A DNA stretch of 64,000 bases from Enterococcus alcedinis. Its GTDB lineage: Bacteria > Bacillota > Bacilli > Lactobacillales > Enterococcaceae. Below, piece by piece: positions 57,290 to 64,000 of the stretch (within the stretch, counting starts at the first letter, position 1; each line of letters begins with the position of its first letter). Made by a program: the position numbers and the translations under genes. The stretch is taken from positions 103,880 through 167,879 of the forward strand of contig NZ_BMDT01000005.1 of NCBI RefSeq assembly GCF_014635985.1. Direction: 5' to 3'. Under the pieces are notes generated by a model that saw nothing but the letters and a program-made list of their open reading frames with translations, ran no database searches and had not been told where the DNA came from.

Positions 57290-58564
57290 TTGAATCATTT
57301 TCAAAACATTTTAGATTATATTGAAGAAAGCCTGACATCAACAATTGAAATCAAAGAATTAGCTGAAATGAGTCACTACTCACTCTTTCACTTTTACAAA
57401 TTATTTCAAGCGGTAACAGGCTTGCCGATCAAGCAATACATTATTCGTCGACGCCTTATTCATGCGCTTTACGCGATACAAAAAGGGCGTGAAATCACAG
57501 CGACAGCCTTCGAGTACGGTTTTGATTCCTACTCAGGATTTTTTAGAGCTTTTTCAAAAGAGTATGGGATGTCTCCTTCAAATTATTTAAAATCAAATAG
57601 TGCAATGAAACCCTACAAAATACAAATGGATAAGGAGCGTTACAAATTTATGAATCAAAATCAACTAAGAAAACTACTAAGCAATTGGGATTTTCCCATC
57701 GAGACCATTCAAGCAGCCATCTACCCGAACACTGGGAATATCTCAGAATTCGTTTGGGAAATTAATGACAGCTACCTACTGAAAGCTTTTGAAAACCAAG
57801 AGAATTTAAATAAAAACTTGACGATTATTCCTTCGTTACCACAAGATTTTACGATTATTCAAACAACAAAAGGAGCCGATTTCCTTGAATTTGGCAATCA
57901 ATGGTACCTTTTAATGACAAAATCGCAAGGAAATCCTTGGCTATCAAAAAACATTTTATCTTCTTCTGACTATTCGGGGCGTTTTTATGGTGAACTCATC
58001 GGTCAAACTTCTTTAATGTTAAAAGAGATTACCGGTGATTTCCCGCAAACGAACTTACTTGAGACATTATCCAATTGGGCCTTCCCAGTCGGAAGTCCAT
58101 TCTTAGCATGGGAAAATGAAGCGAAATTAGCGTATATGGATGCGCTAATTGAAAATCATCCAAAATTAGACAAACAACTGATTCATCGCGATTTAAACAG
58201 CTCGAATATTTTACTCGTGGACGATTCCTTTACGTTGATTGATTTTGATATGACTGAAATAAACGTTCGAATCTTTGATCCTTGTTACTTTACAACATCG
58301 ATTTTAGCTGATCAATTTAGCCAAGAGGATTTCTCAGAAGAAAAATGGTTTACTTTGTTTCATGATACGATGAAAGGATACGATGAGATTGCAACACTCA
58401 CTGAAATCGAAAAAACATCAATTCCACTAGTGGTTATCGCGATTCAACTGATTTGTGTCGCTTATTTTACTGGTTATGATAAATATTCTGATTTAGCAAA
58501 AACCAATATTGCCATGACCAATTGGCTGATTGAAAAATACGAAAAACTCGCATTTATCGAATAA
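57290..58564 (+). CDS. AraC DNA-binding domain fused to an aminoglycoside-phosphotransferase-like kinase
   Basis: 424 residues from a TTG start with AAAGGAG eight bases upstream. Residues about 1-100 form an AraC double helix-turn-helix (IKELAEMSHYSLFHFYKLFQ and ATAFEYGFDSYSGFFRAFSK, then the family's YGMSPSNYLKS). Residues about 125-420 resemble APH/choline kinases: a possible ATP-binding lysine in YLLKAF (Lys165), catalytic HRDLNSSNIL (His299, Asp301, Asn306) and the metal-binding IDFDM (Asp318, Asp320). The kinase site appears intact. The substrate may be a drug or metabolite that also controls DNA binding. An ABC exporter with an attenuator-like leader follows. Confidence 0.87.
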   Translation: MNHFQNILDYIEESLTSTIEIKELAEMSHYSLFHFYKLFQAVTGLPIKQYIIRRRLIHALYAIQKGREITATAFEYGFDSYSGFFRAFSKEYGMSPSNYLKSNSAMKPYKIQMDKERYKFMNQNQLRKLLSNWDFPIETIQAAIYPNTGNISEFVWEINDSYLLKAFENQENLNKNLTIIPSLPQDFTIIQTTKGADFLEFGNQWYLLMTKSQGNPWLSKNILSSSDYSGRFYGELIGQTSLMLKEITGDFPQTNLLETLSNWAFPVGSPFLAWENEAKLAYMDALIENHPKLDKQLIHRDLNSSNILLVDDSFTLIDFDMTEINVRIFDPCYFTTSILADQFSQEDFSEEKWFTLFHDTMKGYDEIATLTEIEKTSIPLVVIAIQLICVAYFTGYDKYSDLAKTNIAMTNWLIEKYEKLAFIE

Positions 58565-58570
58565 ATAGCA

Positions 58571-58606
58571 CCTCTCGATTAGAATCCTCTTATCGAGAGG
58601 TACTTT
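58571..58606 (+). terminator. Terminator after the AraC-APH gene
   Basis: The stem CCTCTCGAT/ATCGAGAGG is followed by TACTTTTG, a weak T-tract. Confidence 0.68.
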
Positions 58607-58684
58607 TGTTTACACTATAGCTATACGTCAAGCAATTATGCTACTATCATATTACGAATAATTCTCGCGAAAGGACGTGCCCAA

Positions 58685-58726
58685 ATGACAGGTAAACAAC
58701 TCGGTAACTGCTCAGTACAGTTGTAA
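58685..58726 (+). CDS. Putative 13-residue leader peptide of the ABC transporter gene
   Basis: ATG with AAAGGA about ten bases upstream encodes MTGKQLGNCSVQL and then TAA. The last codons (58715-58723) are also the first arm of the stem-loops that reach to the transporter's ribosome binding site. A short translated frame in this position is typical of ribosome-stalling attenuators of antibiotic-resistance genes. Translation is inferred, not shown. Confidence 0.5.
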   Translation: MTGKQLGNCSVQL

Positions 58727-58823
58727 TCAACTGTTAGCCGATTGTGCTGAGCTAGATGTAAGTTGCTAACAGTTTCAACTGTACTAATTTTTACCACAAA
58801 TAAAAATTAGAAGGAGTACAGTT
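58715..58823 (+). promoter_or_regulatory. Attenuator-like stem-loop region controlling the ABC transporter start
   Basis: Five complementary segments alternate: S1 58717-58723 ACAGTTG, S2 58728-58738 CAACTGTTAGC, S3 58765-58774 GCTAACAGTT, S4 58777-58792 AACTGTACTAATTTTT, S5 58802-58823. S1 pairs with S2 (7 bp, TAAT loop) or, as GTACAGTTG, with the start of S4 (9 bp). S2 pairs with S3 (10 bp, perfect). S4 pairs with S5, putting AAGGAG in a bulge directly before the ATG. The folds exclude one another. Confidence 0.65.
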
Positions 58824-60509
58824 ATGAAACACTTTTTTGACATCTTAAAAAATAAAAAATTATGGGTTACCCTCTATCTACTATTAGGAATCGGTTTGGC
58901 TTTACTCAATACCTTTAGTGCCAAATATTTCCAAAAAGTCTTGGATGATTTCGGGAGCCATAACCTTTCTTTCAAAACCATTTTAATCTATGCGCTTGTC
59001 CTATTACTCATCTGTGGATTCAGTTATTTCGATGAATATCCTGGGGCAAAACTCTCGGAAAGCATCTACTTGGATTTTAAGTTAAAGGCAATGAAAAAAG
59101 TAAGCACCATTGATTATAATGCCTACCAAGCTTTAGGAACGGGAAACCTCATCCAAAGAATAGAAAGCGGTGCCAATTCCGGAAAAGCCATTCTTTTTGA
59201 TTTTTATTTCCGATTATTTCGCGAACTTATACCAAGTATTTTGTTTAGTTTGATTTTTATTGCAGCAATCGATCCGAAGATTATGCTTTATATCGCAGTC
59301 GGATATCTCCTTATTTTTATTACGACGAACCTGCTATTAAAGTATCTGTATCATATAAAATCCCATATTCTAAACAATGAGGAACAGTTTAATAGCTATT
59401 TGATTCGTAGTTTGATGGAATTAGTCATTTTTCGGCTCCATAAAAAATTCCCACAAGAGCTCGAAAAAACGACGCAGGCTGCTGAACAAATTATCGCATC
59501 AAAAACACGTATGAAATTGATTCATGAAGCATTCTTTGCGATTTTCGCCTTCTTTATCATCGCCATCAAAGTAATGATTTTATTCATTAGTTGGAAAAAT
59601 CAATCCTTATCCGTCGGTGCTTTAGTTGCCTTACTCGCATTAGTCGATAAAGCCTATTCTCCCATCGCGATACTAAATGTCTTGTTCGTACAATACAAAT
59701 TAGATAAAAGCACCTTCCAGCGTTATACAGAATTTTTAGATTTACCTGAAGATCCACATTTAACGTTAGGAAAATTGATTCCATCCCTCTCTGGCAAAAT
59801 TGATTTTAAGCAGGTTGATTTTTCTTATCCTGGAAAAAAACTTTTTGAACAACTCTCGTTAAAAATTGATGCCGGACATTCCGTTGCCTTCGTTGGCGAA
59901 AGTGGTTCTGGAAAATCGACAATTGTGAAACTACTTGTCGGATTAATCAAACCAAGTGCTGGATCCATCGTGATTGATGGTTTCGATTTGTCTAGCCTCA
60001 ACTTGAATGCTTTATACGATCATATTTCGTATACATCCCAAGAGTCGCCAATTTTTAATGGCACATTAAGAGAAAACATTGTTTTTGATCAAGCGATTCC
60101 CGATCAAGCAATTATCGACGTCTTCAATCATGTCAACCTCACTGCTTTTTATTCCTCCCTACCAAACGGACTAGATACCGCAGTCGGCGAACGAGGGATG
60201 ACCCTTTCAGGCGGTGAACGACAAAGAATTGCTTTAGCTCGACTCTATTTTTCCGATGCAAAAATCATCATTCTTGATGAGGCTACTTCTGCCATGGATA
60301 ACATCACTGAAGAACAAGTCATGAAAAACTTGATGCAGTTTCTTAAAAAGAAAACAATCATCACGATTGCTCATCGATTAAATACTGTGAAGGACGTTGA
60401 ACAAATTTATGTCTTTAAATCTGGAAAAATAGTTTCTACTGGTCGATTTGATGAACTATTAACACATGATTCCTATTTTGGAGAATTGTGGCGTACAGCG
60501 CAAACTTAG
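58824..60509 (+). CDS. ABC exporter half-transporter, multidrug type
   Basis: 561-residue membrane protein with an N-terminal domain of about six helices (about 10-300) and a C-terminal ATPase. Walker A is GESGSGKST at 358-366, the signature LSGGERQRIALARL begins at about 461, Walker B is IIILDEATSAMD, and the switch histidine lies in ITIAHRLNTV. It would work as a homodimer or with another half. The start ATG is preceded by AAGGAG, which can be masked by the leader stem. The leader suggests induction by a translation inhibitor. Substrate unknown. Confidence 0.9.
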   Translation: MKHFFDILKNKKLWVTLYLLLGIGLALLNTFSAKYFQKVLDDFGSHNLSFKTILIYALVLLLICGFSYFDEYPGAKLSESIYLDFKLKAMKKVSTIDYNAYQALGTGNLIQRIESGANSGKAILFDFYFRLFRELIPSILFSLIFIAAIDPKIMLYIAVGYLLIFITTNLLLKYLYHIKSHILNNEEQFNSYLIRSLMELVIFRLHKKFPQELEKTTQAAEQIIASKTRMKLIHEAFFAIFAFFIIAIKVMILFISWKNQSLSVGALVALLALVDKAYSPIAILNVLFVQYKLDKSTFQRYTEFLDLPEDPHLTLGKLIPSLSGKIDFKQVDFSYPGKKLFEQLSLKIDAGHSVAFVGESGSGKSTIVKLLVGLIKPSAGSIVIDGFDLSSLNLNALYDHISYTSQESPIFNGTLRENIVFDQAIPDQAIIDVFNHVNLTAFYSSLPNGLDTAVGERGMTLSGGERQRIALARLYFSDAKIIILDEATSAMDNITEEQVMKNLMQFLKKKTIITIAHRLNTVKDVEQIYVFKSGKIVSTGRFDELLTHDSYFGELWRTAQT

Positions 60510-60520
60510 TCAATCGCTAT

Positions 60521-60562
60521 AAAAAACATCGTTCAAGCACGTGTCCTGAACGATGTTTTTTT
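60521..60562. terminator. Bidirectional terminator after the ABC exporter gene
   Basis: The stem AAAAAACATCGTTCA/TGAACGATGTTTTTT with T-tracts on both strands lies between two convergent genes. Confidence 0.88.
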
Positions 60563-60563
60563 A

Positions 60564-60971
60564 CTATTCCGCCTCTATTTCGTCTACCAAGATCCACTTC
60601 ATCTGCAATAAATACGCTTGATTGTATTTCAAACTAAGCGCTTTTAAAAAGTCCTCCAACTGATGACTATCAAGTGGGATTTCATCAATTAACTTGATAT
60701 AGCGTTGTTTTTCAACTTCTGTCGCAACTTTTTTAAAATAGCCCCAGACGTGTTGATAAGCAACTCGCAGCGTTCTATCTGTTGGCTTAATTTGTTCTAA
60801 ATCAATTAAAATTTTTTCGTATTGCTTTTGTTTTTCTGATGACCATTCATTACCTTTCGCTAGAAAACGAATTTGGTTATAGGCTTGTTGCGAACGAGAC
60901 ATCACCCAATATTTCTTCTTAGACCATGAAATTTGAAATTCCTTTAATAATTGACACTCCTTATCTTCCAT
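60564..60971 (-). CDS. DUF1722 (YbgA-like) protein
   Basis: 135-residue protein that matches the YbgA/DUF1722 pattern: KYWVMSRSQQAYNQIRFLA, VAYQHVWGYFKKVATEVEKQRYIKLIDE and LEDFLKALSLKYNQAYLLQM. In many bacteria this domain is attached to a DUF523 domain; here it stands alone, as in several Firmicutes. Its role is not known; in other genomes it is found with DNA photolyase or stress genes. The start ATG lies close to an AAGGAG. Confidence 0.75.
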   Translation of the reverse strand: MEDKECQLLKEFQISWSKKKYWVMSRSQQAYNQIRFLAKGNEWSSEKQKQYEKILIDLEQIKPTDRTLRVAYQHVWGYFKKVATEVEKQRYIKLIDEIPLDSHQLEDFLKALSLKYNQAYLLQMKWILVDEIEAE

Positions 60972-61059
60972 TTGATTTCACACTCCAAACGCCTTTTCAT
61001 CTATAGTTCTTATTCGTATACATCTGAGCATCATCTTTTTCATCAAAATTTTTCCTATT

Positions 61060-61704
61060 TTATTCCAACTCCCTGATAACCTTATCCAAAATATCAGGAT
61101 TTTGAATGCCGCAGTGCCCTGAAATACAGATCTTGGGCTTCAATTCCTTACACTTATTCAGACTTTCAAGATAGACTGCTTTCGAGCTATCCAACGTCGG
61201 GACAATTTCATCATACGTATCACCAAGATTGTCGCCCATATTCAAGACACCTTCTCGCGCATCATAAATACTAATTCCATCAAGTGTATGCCCCGGTGTA
61301 TGAAAGATAACTAACTCATCCTCGGGAAAAGCGAGCTGATGATCAAAAACGAGATTCGCAAGTTTCAGCTCAGCAACCTCATCCGTATAAGCTTTCGCTT
61401 GTACTAACGACTCTTGCCATGTTTCGAAACTCAATTCACGACACATTTGATGAGACACAATCAGATTCTTTGAAAAATGGTAATTACCATAAATATGATC
61501 CCAATGATAATGCGTATTGATGATCACAAGTGGTTTCGTCTCTCCTTTTAGATACTCCCAAATAGGCACTAGACTCTTTTCACCAATTCCTGTATCAATT
61601 AAATAATTTTGGTATTGTGCTTTAATCAGGTGAAGATGTAAATCCCACCCTTCAAGTTCTGCTTTAAATATGATGTGCCTTTGACTTAATTCGATAACTT
61701 CCAT
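61060..61704 (-). CDS. Metallo-beta-lactamase-fold hydrolase
   Basis: 214-residue metal-dependent hydrolase. The zinc motif HxHxDH is present as NTHYHWDHIYG (about 75-85), further ligands as HTPGHTLDGIS and the Asp in LNMGDNLGDTYDE, and the last His in CISGHCG. I chose the ATG after GAGGTC; the longer frame adds a charged extension. The class includes glyoxalase II-like thioesterases and lactonases; substrate unknown. Confidence 0.87.
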   Translation of the reverse strand: MEVIELSQRHIIFKAELEGWDLHLHLIKAQYQNYLIDTGIGEKSLVPIWEYLKGETKPLVIINTHYHWDHIYGNYHFSKNLIVSHQMCRELSFETWQESLVQAKAYTDEVAELKLANLVFDHQLAFPEDELVIFHTPGHTLDGISIYDAREGVLNMGDNLGDTYDEIVPTLDSSKAVYLESLNKCKELKPKICISGHCGIQNPDILDKVIRELE

Positions 61705-61839
61705 GGACTGACCTCGTTTCTTTTTATATTCGTCCAATCTATTATACCAAAAATGGAGAGCCTTTCTGTTGTCCTCTTCGTCAAAAAATACTTTCCTTTG
61801 TAGCGAATGATTCAGATTTTTAATTCAAAACAATAATAG

Positions 61840-61889
61840 TTGCAAAGGAAACTAGTTTCGTTTATATTTAAATTAGTTTCTATAGAAAC
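61840..61889 (+). promoter_or_regulatory. Promoter with two palindromic operators upstream of the MFS gene
   Basis: TTGCAA (-35), a 17-bp spacer and TATATT (-10 at 61863-61868). The spacer contains the perfect palindrome GAAACTAGTTTC (61848-61859), and a second perfect palindrome GTTTCTATAGAAAC lies at 61876-61889. The MarR regulator downstream of the transporter is the natural candidate to bind them. Confidence 0.72.
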
Positions 61890-61915
61890 CATTTTGAATA
61901 TAGGAGAATACTGTC

Positions 61916-63094
61916 ATGCAAAAAGAGAACACAAACAATGAAACACTTTGGACTAAAAATTTTATTATCATCAATATAATCAACTTACTCATCTTTTTTA
62001 GTTTTCAAATGCTATTACCTACCTTACCCCTTTATATTAAAGAACTCGGTGGATCAAACTCAGTCATTGGGTTAGTCACTGGAATCTTCGTCGTCTCTTC
62101 CGTCATCATTCGACCGATTTCAGGTTTACTACTAGACAAACTTGGACGTAAAAAAGTCTTTGTTATCGGATTAATTATTTTCATCTTATCTGTCTTGTCT
62201 TATTCAATCTTTTCAGTCATCAGTGTGATTCTCTTTATTCGTTTCATTCATGGCTTTGGCTGGGGAGCCGTCAGCACGGCTTCAAGTACGATTGCAGCAG
62301 ATAATATTCCTAAGAAACGTTTCGGCGAAGGCATGGGTTATTTCAGCTTAACAAGTAGTTTAGCGATGGCTCTTGCACCCGTAATTGGCTTATCCCTCAT
62401 TGCACGATATGGATCAAGCATGCTTTTTTATGTCTCAACAATCTTAGCTACTTTAGGATTTATTGCGACGTTTAGACTAAAATACAAAGAGACAACGACT
62501 CAATCAACGAATAAAACAAACGGTTCATTATATGAAAAGTCCTCTCTGAACCCCTCTTTTATCGTCTTTTTTGTCTCCATCACTTATGGCGCCTTAACTA
62601 GTTTCTTACCACTGTATGCCGCAGAACAAGGAATAGCGAATATCGGGATTTTCTTCACGGTTTATGCCATCGCCTTATTCATTACAAGACCTTTATTTGG
62701 TAAAATCATTGATACCCTTGGTTTCGATTTTGCGATTATTCCAGGTTTAGTTCTTGTGGTCATTGCAATGGGACTGCTGTCGATTGCCTCTAGTTTACCT
62801 CTCTTTTTAGTGACTGCCTTTATTTATGGCGTTGGTTTTGGCGCAACCCAATCAAGCCTACAAACAATGGCGATGGTTGGCGTCCCATCGAATCGTCTAG
62901 GTGCGGCAAACGCGACCTTCCTGACTGCTTTTGATTCCGGCATTGGTCTTGGTTCAATCATTCTAGGAATCGTGTCAGCAAGCATTGGGTATTCACAAAT
63001 GTACCTTTGGGCAGCTGCTTCTGCTGTTATTGCCTTTACACTTTATTTCATCATTGGTCGAAAAAAAATCGATCCCAGTTCAAGATTAATTTAA
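61916..63094 (+). CDS. MFS transporter, drug-efflux type
   Basis: 392-residue major facilitator with 12 hydrophobic segments. The loop-2 motif is GLLLDKLGRKKVFVIG (about 77-92), and helix 4-5 shows FIHGFGWGAVSTASSTIAADNIP. It resembles the YfcJ/quinolone-efflux-like DHA1 group. Its promoter carries two palindromic operators, and a MarR regulator gene follows, so it is probably an inducible exporter of a small toxic compound. TAGGAG precedes the ATG. Substrate unknown. Confidence 0.9.
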   Translation: MQKENTNNETLWTKNFIIINIINLLIFFSFQMLLPTLPLYIKELGGSNSVIGLVTGIFVVSSVIIRPISGLLLDKLGRKKVFVIGLIIFILSVLSYSIFSVISVILFIRFIHGFGWGAVSTASSTIAADNIPKKRFGEGMGYFSLTSSLAMALAPVIGLSLIARYGSSMLFYVSTILATLGFIATFRLKYKETTTQSTNKTNGSLYEKSSLNPSFIVFFVSITYGALTSFLPLYAAEQGIANIGIFFTVYAIALFITRPLFGKIIDTLGFDFAIIPGLVLVVIAMGLLSIASSLPLFLVTAFIYGVGFGATQSSLQTMAMVGVPSNRLGAANATFLTAFDSGIGLGSIILGIVSASIGYSQMYLWAAASAVIAFTLYFIIGRKKIDPSSRLI

Positions 63095-63109
63095 ATATCA
63101 AACTGCTTA

Positions 63110-63143
63110 GCCTTCTCTATATCACATGAGGAGGCTTTCTTTT
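63110..63143 (+). terminator. Terminator after the MFS gene
   Basis: The stem GCCTTCTC/GAGGAGGC is followed by TTTCTTTT. It lies just before the MarR promoter. Confidence 0.68.
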
Positions 63144-63144
63144 G

Positions 63145-63153
63145 TGCTATAAT
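63145..63153 (+). promoter_or_regulatory. Extended -10 promoter of the marR-type gene
   Basis: TGCTATAAT is an extended -10 box about 35 bp upstream of the chosen ATG. The ATG at 63152 falls inside it and so is not a translation start. Confidence 0.55.
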
Positions 63154-63187
63154 GAAACTGATTTTAAAGGAGTTGAACTCAAATACA

Positions 63188-63631
63188 ATGAAAAGTATTA
63201 GTAAATACAATGCAGCCATTTATCGAAATGGGCAAAGTATCATTAACTATAAATTGAAAGACTTAAATATTAAAAGTGGGCAACACGACTTTTTTTACGT
63301 GATTTCAAAAAATGAAGGCATTAGCCAAAAAGAATTAAGCGAGTACCTCTATGTCGGTAAATCAACCACCGCCAAAGCTGTAAAAAATCTAGTGAAAAAT
63401 AACTATGTGGAAGTCAAAAAAGATGAACACGACAAGCGTGTCCATCGTCTATATCTCACCGAGAAAGGCCGAGAGACCGCGCCTGTGATTGATGCTGTAT
63501 TCCTAGAAATTGTGGACATCTTTACAAAAGATCTAACCGAGGAAGAAAAAGACGTTACCTATAACGTCTTAAAAAAGATTTTGCATACCATTTATGAAGA
63601 GAAAACAAAATTGGATGAGGAAATTGATTGA
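63188..63631 (+). CDS. MarR-family transcriptional regulator
   Basis: 147-residue winged-helix regulator: KSGQHDFFYVISKNEGISQKELSEYLYVGKSTTAKAVKNLVKNNYVEVKKDEHDKRVHRLYLTEKG shows the complete MarR helix-turn-helix and wing (about 28-95). I chose the ATG that starts MKSISKYN; an AAAGGAG lies about 13 bases upstream, which is long, and an earlier ATG overlaps the -10 box. It probably represses the MFS gene just upstream. Confidence 0.88.
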   Translation: MKSISKYNAAIYRNGQSIINYKLKDLNIKSGQHDFFYVISKNEGISQKELSEYLYVGKSTTAKAVKNLVKNNYVEVKKDEHDKRVHRLYLTEKGRETAPVIDAVFLEIVDIFTKDLTEEEKDVTYNVLKKILHTIYEEKTKLDEEID

Positions 63632-63786
63632 GTCTTTTAAACTGATCTATTATTCATCGGCTTGGGCTAATCCGATGTAAATAAGGCACCTTTTCATTTA
63701 GAGTCGTAGAGATAAGCCTGAAAAAATGCGTATCTAACCGTTTCATGCTAAAATTAAGATTAAGAAATTATTGGAGGATGATATTT

Positions 63787-64000
63787 ATGAACCAAGTACT
63801 TGTTGAAATTTGCCTACGTGTAAGAGATATTGAAGCGACTTTAGACTTCTATACGAATTTATTCGATTTTGAAGTGGCGAGCCGTAGAGAGTTCCCTGAA
63901 AATAAATTTGATTTAATTTACTTAAATTCACCAGGTTCTTCTGTGCAAATCGAACTAACTTACAATTATGATGCTGAACCTTACGAAATCGGAAATGGAT
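63787..64000 (+). CDS. VOC/glyoxalase-family protein, 3' end outside window
   Basis: 71 residues are visible (MNQVLVEICLRVRDIEATLDFYTNLFDFEVASRREFPENKFDLIYLNSPG). They match the first beta-alpha-beta-beta-beta unit of vicinal-oxygen-chelate enzymes such as lactoylglutathione lyase. Glu8 and Glu near 63 could be metal ligands. TTGGAGG precedes the ATG. Whether it is glyoxalase I or another VOC enzyme needs the rest of the gene. Confidence 0.82.
   Translation, partial: MNQVLVEICLRVRDIEATLDFYTNLFDFEVASRREFPENKFDLIYLNSPGSSVQIELTYNYDAEPYEIGNG

Noticed and set aside
58685-58823. T-box or metabolite riboswitch before the ABC exporter
   Set aside because: No T-box sequence or known aptamer core; the complementary segments and short frame fit a leader-peptide attenuator better.
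60564-60971. Truncated DUF523-DUF1722 fusion
   Set aside because: The frame has its own start region and a complete DUF1722 domain; no DUF523 remnant lies upstream, so a stand-alone gene is the simpler reading.

Overview
The window is low-GC Firmicutes DNA, most like Enterococcus or a close relative in the Lactobacillales. The main reasons are a complete V-type ATPase operon in the order known from Enterococcus hirae (ntpFIKECGABD), an LPQTG-anchored giant surface protein beside an Mga-type regulator, strong AGGAGG ribosome binding sites, CcpA-type cre sites and AT-rich bidirectional terminators. The genus is inferred from gene content, not from a marker gene. I saw no rRNA, tRNA, transposase, prophage or CRISPR array.

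Layout. 1-8.8 kb (minus strand): a galactose-type ABC importer (mglB, partial mglA) preceded by a YesN/YesM two-component system whose operon also carries two membrane-anchored sugar-binding-protein homologues. 8.8-10.8 kb: a nucleoside-binding lipoprotein and a nucleoside hydrolase. 11.1-20.9 kb: a 2519-residue cell-wall adhesin with 14 SpaA/Cna_B domains and a divergent Mga-family regulator. 21-25 kb: an AraC regulator, a ROK fructokinase, and a TetR regulator with an MFS exporter sharing palindromic operators. 25-36 kb: a beta-glucoside/oligosaccharide cluster (DUF624 protein, LplABC-type importer without its own ATPase, ROK kinase, LacI regulator, GH3, GH1, RpiR regulator). 36-41 kb: LURP-one-like, SPFH, TspO, a PadR-HAAS-DUF4097 envelope module and trhO. 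41-44.2 kb: a TPP-riboswitch-controlled thiamine-precursor transport operon. 44.2-46.6 kb: an amidase and a hexapeptide acetyltransferase. 46.7-55.3 kb: the V-ATPase operon; its c-subunit keeps all four side-chain ligands of the sodium site, so it is probably a Na+ pump. 55.9-64 kb: HAD phosphatase, zinc ribbon, an AraC-APH fusion protein, an ABC exporter behind a leader-peptide attenuator-like 5' region, DUF1722 protein, metallo-hydrolase, an MFS exporter with palindromic operators and a MarR regulator, and the start of a VOC protein.

Most notable signals. (1) At 58,685-58,823 a 13-residue leader peptide overlaps mutually exclusive stem-loops, one of which holds the ABC transporter's Shine-Dalgarno in a bulge; this looks like drug-type translational attenuation. 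(2) The gene just upstream fuses an AraC DNA-binding domain to an aminoglycoside-phosphotransferase-like kinase. (3) A family of ~119-bp palindromic repeats occurs at three loci, each time beginning at the TAA stop codon of a gene. (4) A second intergenic repeat family sits at the 3' ends of three other genes. (5) The sugar two-component operon contains two solute-binding-protein homologues that look like membrane-tethered sensors.

Several starts were moved from the longest reading frame to a start with a proper ribosome binding site, including TTG starts for yesN, ntpC, ntpA, ntpI, thiX and the AraC-APH gene.
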